DNA from: Fimenecus sp045543095
Lineage (GTDB): Bacteria > Bacillota > Clostridia > Oscillospirales > Acutalibacteraceae
Assembly: GCA_045543095.1 (NCBI GenBank)
Contig: JAZQMC010000007.1
Coordinates: 62,001-126,000, forward strand
Direction of reading: 5' to 3'
Length of the DNA stretch: 64,000 bases
The notes under the pieces are model-generated. The model did not search any database and was not told where the DNA came from. It saw nothing but the letters and a program-made list of their open reading frames with translations. The translations under genes were made by a program, and so were the position numbers. Positions 16,901 to 24,291 of this stretch are shown one piece after another (position 1 is the stretch's first letter; each line of letters opens with the position of its first letter).

Positions 16901-17094
16901 TTGAACAGAGAATTATCGCTGCAATCAATGTTGAAGATGAGTTTATCGTAAATGCTCTTACTGAAAAGCTCAGTTATGTTGCAAGCGAACTTCTTGCTGA
17001 TAATCTTGTAATCAATGCAGAATTTAATGCTGATTATACAAACGAGTTTACAGTAAACGACAAAAAGGTTGCTGTATCAGTTGCTAAAGCTTAA
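13963..17094 (+). CDS. ileS: Isoleucyl-tRNA synthetase, divergent type
   Basis: Charges tRNA-Ile with isoleucine. The likely start is GTG 13963 after AAAGGTGG; GTG 13951 lies inside that site. 1043 residues, longer than the usual ~930 of bacterial IleS. The catalytic core has a degenerate HIGH box (NNPMGIHHAWG, aligning as GIHH), the editing/CP1 region, CPRCG and CGHIT/CPHCG zinc-type Cys pairs, WLDAGIVPFST and a KMSKS equivalent SKFSKTG. An anticodon-binding domain and a long C-terminal domain follow. No T-box leader exists. The type is rarer than standard IleS; whether it is the sole IleS of this genome cannot be seen. Val/Leu specificity is less likely. Confidence 0.85.
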   Translation: MADEKNLFVDLEHQVMKLWEEEKYYEKLVEKNKGKKMFRFLDGPITANNPMGIHHAWGRSTKDTFIRYKSMRGYDCRRQNGFDSQGLWVEVEVEKQLGFKTKKDIENYGMDKFTRQCVDRVKHYSGIITEQSKRLGMWMDWENSYYTNTDLNIQGIWHFLKECDNHGWIQREYKPMPWCPRCGTSLSEHEMTGSYKMMTHNSVFFKLPIEEIDSKILVWTTTPWTLSSNVALAVNPDIDYVEVKIKSDDQTLILAKNAIKYLGDDKLEVIRALKGEELVGYHYETCFADLEAQQGFEHKIVAWEDVAADEGTGVVHIAPGCGIEDFELGERLGLPKVMPIDDMGIYLEGFGFMTGKDSHTIADEVFEKLDEQNKLYKVEPHEHSYPVCWRCKSEIVFRLVPAWYIKTSEIKPKLIECANSVKWEPASNGKRMNDWLTNMGDWNISRKRYYGMPLPFYPCSCGHITVIGSKDELREKAVDPAQVDALPELHRPWVDEVKIKCPHCGKEVSRISDIGDVWLDAGIVPFSTLGYFTDREAWEKNFPAEWVTEMHEQVRLWFYSMLFMSTVLVGKAPYEKVVTNGMVVAEDGSKFSKTGFMIKFDEAAEKIGADTVRYLYASAPNTNDVRFGYNLGDEARRKMLGYWNIYTFFDTYAQLDKPNFANYKPDFSLMTPTDKWLVVRTNEFLKKATASMDDYKAFALVKDFEAFVDDISNWYIRTNRRRFWKTEDEQDKMIAYWTLFNAVKVCTQVMAPIMPFMTEYIWQKLVKACDSTVAESVHLSDWPTAIEGVEDDGIIEQTKLVREVIAVAMRLRNEQQIKVRQPLAKLFVCCDNAKADKIKTFEKNILDELNIKAIEYIDDINVLEDKFLTVNFKVAGAVLKQNVNKMKQTLEALSEDEMAALTTAVVAGGEVAVPGWDEKFDGSIFTVQSKTKKGIVSAEFDTESVVALDVVLTDELLKEGVVRDIIRQCQVARKDAGYQVEQRIIAAINVEDEFIVNALTEKLSYVASELLADNLVINAEFNADYTNEFTVNDKKVAVSVAKA

Positions 17095-17106
17095 AGGAGA
17101 ATAAAA

Positions 17107-17319
17107 ATGTTTCAGGTTACTAAAGATATGAATATCGGCGAAATCCTTGACAATGCAAGAGAAACCGTACCATTTTTCTTAAATCTTGGTATGCACTGTC
17201 TTGGTTGTCCGTCAGCACGCGGTGAAACAGTTGAACAGGCTTGTATGGTTCACGGTGTTGACCCCGATGAATTCGTTGAAGGTATTAATGCATTTCTCAA
17301 AGAAAATGCAAGTAAATAA
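17107..17319 (+). CDS. DUF1858 disulfide-redox domain protein
   Basis: 70 residues, 12 bases after ileS with AAAGGAG. The sequence is one DUF1858 domain ('hybrid-cluster-protein-associated redox disulfide'): MNIGEILDNARETVPFFLNLGMHCLGCPSA..., with the CxxC pair CLGC and the typical spacing to the C-terminal GVDPDEFVEGINAFL helix. Such proteins are thought to act in thiol redox or metal handling. No hybrid-cluster-protein gene is nearby; it is probably cotranscribed with ileS up to the terminator at 17330. Confidence 0.9.
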   Translation: MFQVTKDMNIGEILDNARETVPFFLNLGMHCLGCPSARGETVEQACMVHGVDPDEFVEGINAFLKENASK

Positions 17320-17329
17320 TTAAAAAATC

Positions 17330-17358
17330 TCCCCCTATACGCTTATAGGGGGATTTTG
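17330..17358 (+). terminator. Intrinsic terminator after DUF1858 gene
   Basis: 10-bp stem TCCCCCTATA (17330-17339) with TATAGGGGGA (17344-17353), loop CGCT, then TTTTG. Upstream A-run at 17322-17327. Confidence 0.85.
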
Positions 17359-17376
17359 TTCAAAAGAGGTGAGATT

Positions 17377-18045
17377 ATGCAACTTGACAGCAGACTTTCT
17401 GCAGTGGCAAGCTTGGTGAGAAAAAATAGTAAATTTGCCGACATAGGTACGGACCATGCTTATTTACCTGTTTTTTTAATAAAAAACGGAATTATTGATA
17501 ATGCTATTGCCGCGGATTTGCGAAAAGGTCCTCTTAACAACGCAAAAGAAACAGTTGAAGTGTATAATCTTACAGAAAAAATTGAACTTCGCTTGTCTGA
17601 TGGTCTTGATAATTTTGCTGACGGTGAAGTAAATGAAATTGTCGTTGCGGGTATGGGCGGACTCTTAATTTCACAATTCGTTGAGCGTACAAAGTGGCTT
17701 AAAAATAGAGATGTTCATTTGATTCTTCAACCAATGACTCATGAAGAAGAGTTACGAAAAACACTTTTTGATAATGGTTTTATCATTGACAATGAAGTGG
17801 TTGCAAAAGATACTGACAAACTTTACATAATCATCAGTGCATACTATTATGGCGATGCAACCGCGTATTCTGACCTCGATTTGATTGTAGGCAGATTACC
17901 CATAAACGACGATAACTTGTCAAAAAAATATCTTGCAAAAATTTATTCAAAGTATAATAAAAAACTTATAGCACTTAAAAAAGCAAATAAAGAATATGAA
18001 GATTTAGAAAAAATAGTAGGGGAGTTGAGTAAATGGCAACAGTAA
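17377..18045 (+). CDS. trmK: tRNA (adenine-22-N1)-methyltransferase
   Basis: SAM-dependent methylation of A22 in tRNA. Start set at ATG 17377 after AAGAGGTGAG, 222 residues, the family size. The N-terminal Rossmann part shows RLSAVASLVRKNSKFADIGTDHAYLP (motif I), the acidic AIAADLRKGPLNNA strand and the catalytic-site EIVVAGMGGLLI, all diagnostic of the TrmK/YqfN family. A helical C-terminal domain follows. It overlaps the Nif3-like gene by 13 bases; this trmK-Nif3 pairing is conserved in Firmicutes. Confidence 0.93.
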   Translation: MQLDSRLSAVASLVRKNSKFADIGTDHAYLPVFLIKNGIIDNAIAADLRKGPLNNAKETVEVYNLTEKIELRLSDGLDNFADGEVNEIVVAGMGGLLISQFVERTKWLKNRDVHLILQPMTHEEELRKTLFDNGFIIDNEVVAKDTDKLYIIISAYYYGDATAYSDLDLIVGRLPINDDNLSKKYLAKIYSKYNKKLIALKKANKEYEDLEKIVGELSKWQQ

Positions 18046-18776
18046 AGGATATTTATAATTTTATTGATTCAATCGCACCCTTCAATACCGCAGAAGAATG
18101 GGATAACCCCGGCTTGTTGGTTGGCGACGAAGAAAAAACAGTGAATAGAATTATATTTGCTCTTGATTGTACAGAAGATGTCATAAATCAGGCAAAGTCT
18201 TGCGGTGCAGATTTGATTGTTACTCATCACCCTGTAATATTCAAACCGCTTTCAGAGGTTACTGCAGACAACTTAGTATATAAGCTTATTAAAAATGATT
18301 TAAGCATAATTTGTGCCCACACAAATTACGATAAAGCAATAAACGGTGTTAATGATATTCTTTGCCATGCGGTTGAACTTAATAATGTTGAACATATTGA
18401 AGGCGCTTGCCTTAATGTGGGTGTTCTTGCAAATGAAATGCATTCAAAAGAATTTGCACAGTTTGTTAAGTCAAAGCTAAACGGAGTTGTACGATTCAAC
18501 AATGTTGAAAAGGCAATTAAAAAAGTTGCAGTTTGCGGTGGTTCGGGCAGTGATTATTTATCCCTTGCCAAGAGTCTTAATTGTGACGCACTTCTTACGG
18601 GTGACGGCTCACATCATAGCTTTCTTAATGCTGACGAAATGGATATTTTACTTGTATGTGCAGGTCATTTTGAAACTGAAAATATTGCAATCAAACCGCT
18701 TGCAGATAAAATAAAAAATAATTTTGATATTGAGTGTATTATCGCGGTGCAGAATTCCCCGATAATTACTATTTAA
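18033..18776 (+). CDS. Nif3-like dinuclear metal centre protein (YqfO family)
   Basis: 247 residues. NIF3 motifs: AEEWDNPGLLVGD, DLIVTHHPVIFKP with the metal-binding histidines, ICAHTNYD, and the C-terminal LLTGDGSHH...LLVCAGHFETE with further metal ligands. It is shorter than YqfO proteins that carry an inserted PII-like domain, so this is the minimal form. Members have been linked to GTP cyclohydrolase-like chemistry but the function is unsettled. Overlap with trmK indicates translational coupling. Confidence 0.9.
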   Translation: MATVKDIYNFIDSIAPFNTAEEWDNPGLLVGDEEKTVNRIIFALDCTEDVINQAKSCGADLIVTHHPVIFKPLSEVTADNLVYKLIKNDLSIICAHTNYDKAINGVNDILCHAVELNNVEHIEGACLNVGVLANEMHSKEFAQFVKSKLNGVVRFNNVEKAIKKVAVCGGSGSDYLSLAKSLNCDALLTGDGSHHSFLNADEMDILLVCAGHFETENIAIKPLADKIKNNFDIECIIAVQNSPIITI

Positions 18777-18784
18777 GAGGTTTT

Positions 18785-20536
18785 ATGGCACTTGACGGAA
18801 TTACATTAGGCTTAATCAAAAATGAGCTAAAAGGCTATATAATCGGCTCGAAGGTCGAAAAAATACACCAGCCCTCAAAAAACGAGTTGGTGTTTATTTT
18901 GCGTACCCGAAATGGTGCTTACAGATTATATTTTTCTTGTGACGGTCAAAGTCCGCGAGTGCATTTAACCCGTTATACGCTTGAAAATCCCAAAACTCCG
19001 CCAATGCTTTGTATGCTTTTCCGCAAAAGACTTGTGGGAGCTAATCTTGTCGATATAAGACAGATAAAAAATGACCGAATTTTAATTTTTGATTTTGACG
19101 GCACAACCGAAATTGGTGATAAAACTCAATATCACCTGATTTGTGAGATTATGGGGCAGAGAAGCAATATAATTCTCTGTGACTGTGATTATAAAATTCT
19201 TGATGCAGTTAAAAGAATTGACGAAACAAAATCGCAAGTTCGTGAAATTCTGCCGGGACTTCGATACGAATTCCCACCAATGCAGGAAAAATGCGATATC
19301 ATCAATGATGATGTTTCAGTTATTGTAGAAAGTATTTTAAGTAAAAGTGAAAAATTACTTTCAAAAGGTATTCTTGATGTTGTTGAGGGCTTTTCGCCCA
19401 TGGTTTGTCGTGAAATTGCTTACAGAACAGTATTTGGTGATAAACAAATAGGATTGTTAAGTGAACTTGAAGTTGAACGGCTTACTGATGAAATTAATAC
19501 AATAAAATCAGAAATTAAAGAAAAATCTATTCCGCAAATGCTTATAAATGGTGAAAATACACCCTTTGATTTTTCATTCACTAATATTCGCCAATATGGA
19601 AAAACTCTCGAAAAGAAAGAGTATGAAACATATTCTGAATTGCTTGATGATTTTTATTTTGAACGCGATAAGGTAAATAGAATTAAACGCCGTGCGGCTG
19701 ATTTGTTCAAACTTTTAGGTAGTGCGGTTGAAAGAACTGCTCGTAAAATCAATAACAGAAAGGCAGAATTGGAAAAGAGCGAAAATCGTGAAGAACTTCG
19801 AATTTTTGCAGAACTCATAACTGCTAATCAGTATCGTTTAACCGAAAAATCATCTGTTTACAGTGTTGAAAACTATTATTATGAAAACAAGATAATTGAA
19901 ATTCCTGTAAATCCCGCATTGTCTGCTCAACAGAACGCACAGAGATATTATAAGGAATACAAAAAAGCATCTAATGCTGAAAAACTTCTTCATTCACTTA
20001 TTGAAGAAGGTGAGCAGGAGCTTATTTATCTTGATACTGTTATAGATAACTTATCAAGAGCTGATAGTGACCGTGAGATTTCTGAAATTCGTGAAGAACT
20101 TGAAAATGGCGGTTATATCAAATCAAAAAAAGGCGCTAAGCAAAAAAAAGAAAAGCCTTTGCCACCTTTAGAGTTTATGTCGAGTGATGGCTTTAAAATT
20201 CTTGTAGGCAGAAATAATGTGCAGAATGATATTCTTACACTTAAAACTGCAAAAAACTATGATATGTGGCTTCATGTACAAAAGCAAGCAGGCTCGCACA
20301 CTATCATTGTTGCCGATAATAAAGAAATAACTGAAACTGCAATCTATGAGGCAGCGTGCATTGCGGCTTATCACAGTAAATCAAAGGATTCTTCTTCCGT
20401 TGCGGTGGATTACACAATAATCAAAAATATCAAAAAGCCCGTCGGAGCAAAACCGGGCAAGGTGGTTTATAACACTTATAACACTGTTTATGTAACACCA
20501 CAAAAGGATTTAATTGAAAAACTTATGATAAAATAA
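18785..20536 (+). CDS. rqcH: Ribosome quality control protein RqcH (NFACT / FbpA-like)
   Basis: 583 residues from ATG 18785 behind AAGAGG. NFACT-N (MALDGITLGLIKNEL...KIHQPSKNELVF...RVHLT) is followed by helical HhH and long coiled-coil regions (~300-440), then the NFACT-R domain (FMSSDGFKILVGRNNVQNDIL...WLHVQKQAGSHTIIV). In B. subtilis RqcH binds obstructed 50S subunits and recruits tRNA-Ala to add C-terminal alanine tails. The old annotation 'fibronectin-binding' refers to a moonlighting observation. Last gene of the ileS-to-rqcH stretch, closed by a hairpin at 20541. Confidence 0.93.
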   Translation: MALDGITLGLIKNELKGYIIGSKVEKIHQPSKNELVFILRTRNGAYRLYFSCDGQSPRVHLTRYTLENPKTPPMLCMLFRKRLVGANLVDIRQIKNDRILIFDFDGTTEIGDKTQYHLICEIMGQRSNIILCDCDYKILDAVKRIDETKSQVREILPGLRYEFPPMQEKCDIINDDVSVIVESILSKSEKLLSKGILDVVEGFSPMVCREIAYRTVFGDKQIGLLSELEVERLTDEINTIKSEIKEKSIPQMLINGENTPFDFSFTNIRQYGKTLEKKEYETYSELLDDFYFERDKVNRIKRRAADLFKLLGSAVERTARKINNRKAELEKSENREELRIFAELITANQYRLTEKSSVYSVENYYYENKIIEIPVNPALSAQQNAQRYYKEYKKASNAEKLLHSLIEEGEQELIYLDTVIDNLSRADSDREISEIREELENGGYIKSKKGAKQKKEKPLPPLEFMSSDGFKILVGRNNVQNDILTLKTAKNYDMWLHVQKQAGSHTIIVADNKEITETAIYEAACIAAYHSKSKDSSSVAVDYTIIKNIKKPVGAKPGKVVYNTYNTVYVTPQKDLIEKLMIK

Positions 20537-20540
20537 AATT

Positions 20541-20576
20541 AACCGGGAAGTGTACTTACTTCCCGGTTCTCTTTAT
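20541..20576. terminator. Bidirectional terminator between rqcH and DUF378 gene
   Basis: Perfect 11-bp stem AACCGGGAAGT (20541-20551) with 20558-20568, loop GTACTT, followed by a T-rich tail. Confidence 0.85.
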
Positions 20577-20785
20577 ACTTCATCAGAAACAAGAATCTCG
20601 TTGTGACGGAATAAAAGTGACAAGCACCAAATTCCCGCAAGGGCTACAAGGGTATAAACAATTCTGCTGATAATTGCTCCCTGACCGCCGAAAAGCCAAG
20701 CAACAAGGTCAAATTGGAACAAGCCGATTGCACCCCAGTTGATAGCACCGATTATAACGAGAATTAAAGAAATTCTGTCAAGCAT
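20573..20785 (-). CDS. DUF378 small membrane protein
   Basis: 70 residues. Start set at the ATG ending at 20785, 8 bases after AAGGAG; a GTG at 20794 lies in that site. Two hydrophobic helices, with the conserved family core LVIIGAINWGAIGLF and a second helix IVYTLVALAGIWCLSLLF, fit DUF378 exactly. Function unknown; integral membrane. It lies ~90 bases downstream of metK in the same direction and could be reached by metK read-through. Confidence 0.9.
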   Translation of the reverse strand: MLDRISLILVIIGAINWGAIGLFQFDLVAWLFGGQGAIISRIVYTLVALAGIWCLSLLFRHNEILVSDEV

Positions 20786-20877
20786 TATTTTCACTCCTTA
20801 AAATCATTGTAGACTGCCTGCACGATTATTATGGTTTAAAATAATGCTTTTTATTCTTGTCATAAAAAGTAAAATTT

Positions 20878-22068
20878 TTAATTTAATTTTGCTTTTTCTT
20901 TCAAAATTTCTACTTTGTCAGTCTTTTCCCACATAACATCACAGTCAGTTCTGCCAACGTGACCATAAGCTGCAAGCTGTTTGTAAATTGGGTTACGAAG
21001 CTTCAAATTATCAATAATTGCAGCGGGACGAAGGTCAAATACCTCGTTTATAATATCACCAAGCTCTGAATCCTTAAGTACACCTGTGCCGAATGTATCA
21101 ACCATTACGGATACGGGTTTTGCAACACCGATTGCGTAAGCTAACTGAATTTCACATTTCTTTGCAAGACCTGCTGCAACTACGTTTTTAGCAACATAAC
21201 GGGCAGCGTAAGCGGCTGAACGGTCAACTTTTGTCGGGTCTTTACCTGAGAAAGCACCACCACCGTGACGAGAATATCCGCCGTATGTATCAACAATAAT
21301 CTTACGTCCTGTAAGACCTGAGTCACCCATGGGACCACCAATAACAAAACGTCCTGTTGGGTTTACAAAAATCTTTGTGTTTTCGTCAATAAGATTTGCA
21401 GGAACAATTGGTTCAATAACATATTTTTTAACATCTTCACGAATTTGTGAAAGTTCAACATCTGCACTGTGCTGTGATGAAACTACAATCGCATCAATTC
21501 TTACAGGATTTCTGTCATCGTCATATTCAACAGTAACCTGAGTTTTACCATCAGCACGAAGATAGGGGAGTGTACCGTCTTTTCTAACTTTTGTGAGCTG
21601 AACTGCAAGCTTGTTTGCCATAGAAATAGGCATTGGCATAAGTTCAGGTGTTTCGTCACAAGCAAAACCGAACATCATACCCTGGTCGCCGGCACCGTTA
21701 AGATTATAAAAATCATCATTACCTTCTTTGATTTCCATGGAATTGTCAACGCCGAGAGCAATATCGGATGATTGCTTATCGAGAGCTACAAGAACTGCAC
21801 AAGTATTGCCGTCAAAACCTTTTGCACTATCGTCATAACCGATTTCCAAAATAGTATTTCTAACTATTTCGGGAATATTAACTTGAGCCTTTGATGTAAT
21901 TTCGCCCATAACAAGAACTTGTCCCGTTGTAACAGTTGTTTCACAGGCAACACGTGACATTGGGTCTTGTGCGAGCATTGCGTCAAGAATTGAATCAGAA
22001 ATTTTATCACAGATTTTATCGGGATGACCTTCTGTAACAGATTCAGATGTAAATAAAAATTTAGCCAT
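20878..22068 (-). CDS. metK: S-adenosylmethionine synthetase
   Basis: Makes SAM from methionine and ATP; cytosolic tetramer. Start at ATG ending 22068 behind GGAGG; the in-frame ATG at 22083 lies upstream of that site. 396 residues. Motifs: SESVTEGHPDKICD (methionine/ATP site), the mobile loop region, GAGDQGMMFGFACDE, and the P-loop-like GGGAFSGKDPTKVDRSAAYAARYVAKN. It is controlled by the SAM-I riboswitch directly upstream, giving feedback by its own product. Confidence 0.97.
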   Translation of the reverse strand: MAKFLFTSESVTEGHPDKICDKISDSILDAMLAQDPMSRVACETTVTTGQVLVMGEITSKAQVNIPEIVRNTILEIGYDDSAKGFDGNTCAVLVALDKQSSDIALGVDNSMEIKEGNDDFYNLNGAGDQGMMFGFACDETPELMPMPISMANKLAVQLTKVRKDGTLPYLRADGKTQVTVEYDDDRNPVRIDAIVVSSQHSADVELSQIREDVKKYVIEPIVPANLIDENTKIFVNPTGRFVIGGPMGDSGLTGRKIIVDTYGGYSRHGGGAFSGKDPTKVDRSAAYAARYVAKNVVAAGLAKKCEIQLAYAIGVAKPVSVMVDTFGTGVLKDSELGDIINEVFDLRPAAIIDNLKLRNPIYKQLAAYGHVGRTDCDVMWEKTDKVEILKEKAKLN

Positions 22069-22081
22069 ATTTTTCTCCTCC

Positions 22082-22216
22082 AAAAAAAATCAGGCACCCA
22101 TAAGGGTGCCGTTAAAAACAACCTTATATCTCGGAAAATCCGCAGGAATTAGCACCTTGCCATAAAGCAGGTTGCCGGGTTTCACAGGGCCAGACCCTCC
22201 ACCACTCTGCATAAGG
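22082..22216 (-). promoter_or_regulatory. SAM-I riboswitch (S-box) with intrinsic terminator, upstream of metK
   Basis: On the minus strand the aptamer runs 22216 to 22122: P1 CCTTAT/ATAAGG, then GCAGAGTGGTGGAGG, GGCCCTGTGAAACCCGGCAA and GGTGCTAATTCCTGC, the hallmark conserved blocks of S-box RNAs. The expression platform is a terminator GGCACCC...GGGTGCC (22110-22104 with 22099-22093) followed by a U-run (complement of 22082-22089), ending ~15 bases before metK. High SAM should therefore stop transcription. Confidence 0.97.
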
Positions 22217-22236
22217 AATTTATTTAGTTCTTAATT

Positions 22237-22264
22237 ATTTTATCATAAATATTTTTATTGTCAA
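22237..22264 (-). promoter_or_regulatory. SigA-type promoter of the metK riboswitch transcript
   Basis: Leftward TTGACA (complement of 22259-22264), 16-nt spacer, TAAAAT (complement of 22237-22242), placing the start just ahead of the S-box. The -35 box abuts the stop codon of ribU. Confidence 0.7.
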
Positions 22265-22855
22265 CTACATTGTGTATTTTTTTATTGCTTTTTCTAACGC
22301 TATATATATGGGAAAAAACGGAATAATATTAAAAATGGACTTAATGGAGTTAAGCGTTGTTGAGCCCCATACACCTGCCCAATATGTTTCGCTTACAAAT
22401 GGAATACCCATAATTTTATAGAAAATCGGAGTAAAAATCATATTTGCTACCCAACCTACAATAATTGCAATTACAATTGTTATAGCAGATGCAATGATAT
22501 AAGTCTTTAATGTGATTTTATTTTCTTTAAAAACTTTTTTAAATATTTTAACAAATCCCCACATAGAAAGTATCATACTGCTACCAAGGATTATGTTCAT
22601 TATTTCACCAATACCAACAGTTGTTGTGCGAGTAAGATGAATTATGTTTTTTATAACTTCAACTAATATTCCCTGAATTGGTCCGAAAACAACTCCGGTT
22701 AGAATTGCAGGAAAGTCAGAAAAATCGACTTTTAAATGACTAACACCCGGTACAATATTAATTTCGGGAAAAACCATATAAATAACAGTTGCGATTGCTG
22801 TCATTAAGCCTACCACGGTTAAATTGAATGTTTTTTTGTTTCTTTTGTTCGACAT
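22265..22855 (-). CDS. ribU: ECF transporter S component for riboflavin
   Basis: Substrate-binding membrane subunit of an energy-coupling-factor importer. Start at the ATG ending 22855, eight bases after AAAGGA; an ATG at 22861 is too close. 196 residues with about six hydrophobic helices and the S-component motif region near the N-terminus (TVVGLMTAIATVIYM, the ...FPAILTGVVFGPIQGILVEVIKNIIH block). Riboflavin specificity is supported by the FMN riboswitch directly upstream. The shared ECF ATPases and T subunit are not in this window. Confidence 0.92.
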   Translation of the reverse strand: MSNKRNKKTFNLTVVGLMTAIATVIYMVFPEINIVPGVSHLKVDFSDFPAILTGVVFGPIQGILVEVIKNIIHLTRTTTVGIGEIMNIILGSSMILSMWGFVKIFKKVFKENKITLKTYIIASAITIVIAIIVGWVANMIFTPIFYKIMGIPFVSETYWAGVWGSTTLNSIKSIFNIIPFFPIYIALEKAIKKYTM

Positions 22856-22890
22856 AATCATTTTCCTTTCTTTTTTGATTAGTTGTCAAA

Positions 22891-23053
22891 CAGAAAATGC
22901 CCTACTAAAAATAGCAGGGCAATGTAACAAAAATTTTACATCTTCTTTCATCCGGACTATACCGTCGGTACAGGAATTTCACCTGTTCAGCCGCTTGGCT
23001 CGTGGACTTTGACCACCGGTGGAGAATTGCACTCCGCCCTGAAGACAACTAAT
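22891..23053 (-). promoter_or_regulatory. FMN riboswitch (RFN element) with terminator, upstream of ribU
   Basis: Minus-strand aptamer from ~23045 to 22941: TCAGGGCGGAGTGCAATTCTCC, ACCGGTGGT, GAGCCAAGCGGCTGA, AGGTGAAATTCCTG, ACCGACGGTATAGTCCGGATG, GAAAGAAGA, matching all conserved RFN blocks. A terminator follows: 9-bp stem 22920-22912 with 22907-22899, then a U-rich tail. FMN binding should shut off ribU. A perfect 10-bp inverted repeat flanks the whole device (23044-23053 with 22878-22887). Confidence 0.97.
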
Positions 23054-23064
23054 ATATCTTATGA

Positions 23065-24291
23065 TTAAATTATAGCATTGTCACCACTTTTGTCAATACT
23101 ATTTTTAAACTTTAACAATGATATCGCAATTATCATTAGAAAGGGGAACAAAGCACCAAAACCGATACCTGTCTTAAGTGCTTCACCCGAACTATCGTTA
23201 AGTGAAAACTGTAAAGACATAAAACTTATAAACCAAGGTCCTAATGTGCAACCCGTGTCACCTGAAAGAGCAAGTACACTATACATTGAGCCTCCGCCTT
23301 TTGGAAATAGCTTTGCGGCAAGGCTTAGGGTTGCTGGCCACATTATACTGATACTGATTCCTGTCATTGCACACATTAAAAGCGATACAAGAGAATTTTC
23401 AATAAGGCTTGTACCAAGATAACAACCAATGCAAACCACAGCAGAAATATATAATGCAGTTTTAAGATTGATTTTTTCACCCATAAAACCGAATATCATT
23501 CTGCCTATACCCATTAGTACAGCAAAAAGACAAGGACCGAGCAAATCTCCTGTCATTTTTGATACATTAAGCCCTGTTTCGGCAAAGTATGAAGACCATT
23601 GTGACATGCCGACTTCTGAAGCTCCTGCACAAATCATTATTATTATGCAGAGAATGAATTTCTTTGATAAAAGAAGTTTTAAGAATGGTGTTTTTTCTTC
23701 TTTTGCAAGGTTCGGTTTAATCGGCACAGTTAAAAAATTAAATGTGTTTATTAACGGAATAACTGCCCAGATTATTGGGGCTATATACCAAAAATCATTG
23801 CCGAATATCTTTATCATTACCGTTGTGAGTAAAACCACAAAAACCTGACCCCAACAGTAGAATGAATGTAAAAGGCTCATTTCTGCAGTTTTCTTTTCGC
23901 CGGGTATTGCCTCAACAATGGGACTTATAATAACCTCAGTAATTCCGCTACCAATTGCAGAGAGAATAATTGAAATTACAATTCCCGCATAAGCGTTTTC
24001 CATAATATTTGGCAGTATTCCAAGACACGAAAGACCGATAAATGCTATGAATTGTGAAAAAAATGCAAGTTTTTTGTATCCAATAATATCCGCGAATTTT
24101 ATTGAAAGTGTGTCAACAATAAGTTGGGTAGCAAAATTTATAGTTATCAGAAGCGATAATTTTTCAAGTGTAATATTAAATTTGTCACTGAATATTACAA
24201 AAAGCAGGGGAGCTATGTTGTTGACTATTCCTTGAACCACATAACCTGTGTAGCAAGCAATTTTTGTTCCTGTGAATGTTCTTTTTTTCAT
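23065..24291 (-). CDS. MFS transporter, FucP/sugar-type
   Basis: 408 residues with about 12 hydrophobic segments in two halves. The first half has the short MFS loop motif (FADIIGYKKLAF) and the second the GRMIFGFMGEKINLKTAL equivalent. Similarity is to fucose/hexose-type major facilitators of Firmicutes. It overlaps the stop of manA by one base (TAATG), so the two are translationally coupled and the substrate may be a mannose-type sugar or glycan product (inference). No signal for drug export is evident. Confidence 0.82.
   Translation of the reverse strand: MKKRTFTGTKIACYTGYVVQGIVNNIAPLLFVIFSDKFNITLEKLSLLITINFATQLIVDTLSIKFADIIGYKKLAFFSQFIAFIGLSCLGILPNIMENAYAGIVISIILSAIGSGITEVIISPIVEAIPGEKKTAEMSLLHSFYCWGQVFVVLLTTVMIKIFGNDFWYIAPIIWAVIPLINTFNFLTVPIKPNLAKEEKTPFLKLLLSKKFILCIIIMICAGASEVGMSQWSSYFAETGLNVSKMTGDLLGPCLFAVLMGIGRMIFGFMGEKINLKTALYISAVVCIGCYLGTSLIENSLVSLLMCAMTGISISIMWPATLSLAAKLFPKGGGSMYSVLALSGDTGCTLGPWFISFMSLQFSLNDSSGEALKTGIGFGALFPFLMIIAISLLKFKNSIDKSGDNAII
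23069..23096 (-). promoter_or_regulatory. SigA promoter of the ribU transcript, inside the upstream MFS gene
   Basis: Leftward TTGACA (complement of 23091-23096), 16-nt spacer, TATAAT (complement of 23069-23074). It lies in the last codons of the MFS transporter gene, giving ribU its own riboswitch-controlled transcript. Confidence 0.8.

Noticed and set aside
20820..20877. Terminator after metK
   Set aside because: Only an A/T-only 8-bp inverted repeat was found, too weak to call.
23429..23848. 139-codon frame antisense to the MFS gene
   Set aside because: Shadow of a clear transporter gene; hydrophobic reverse-strand codons produce long open frames.
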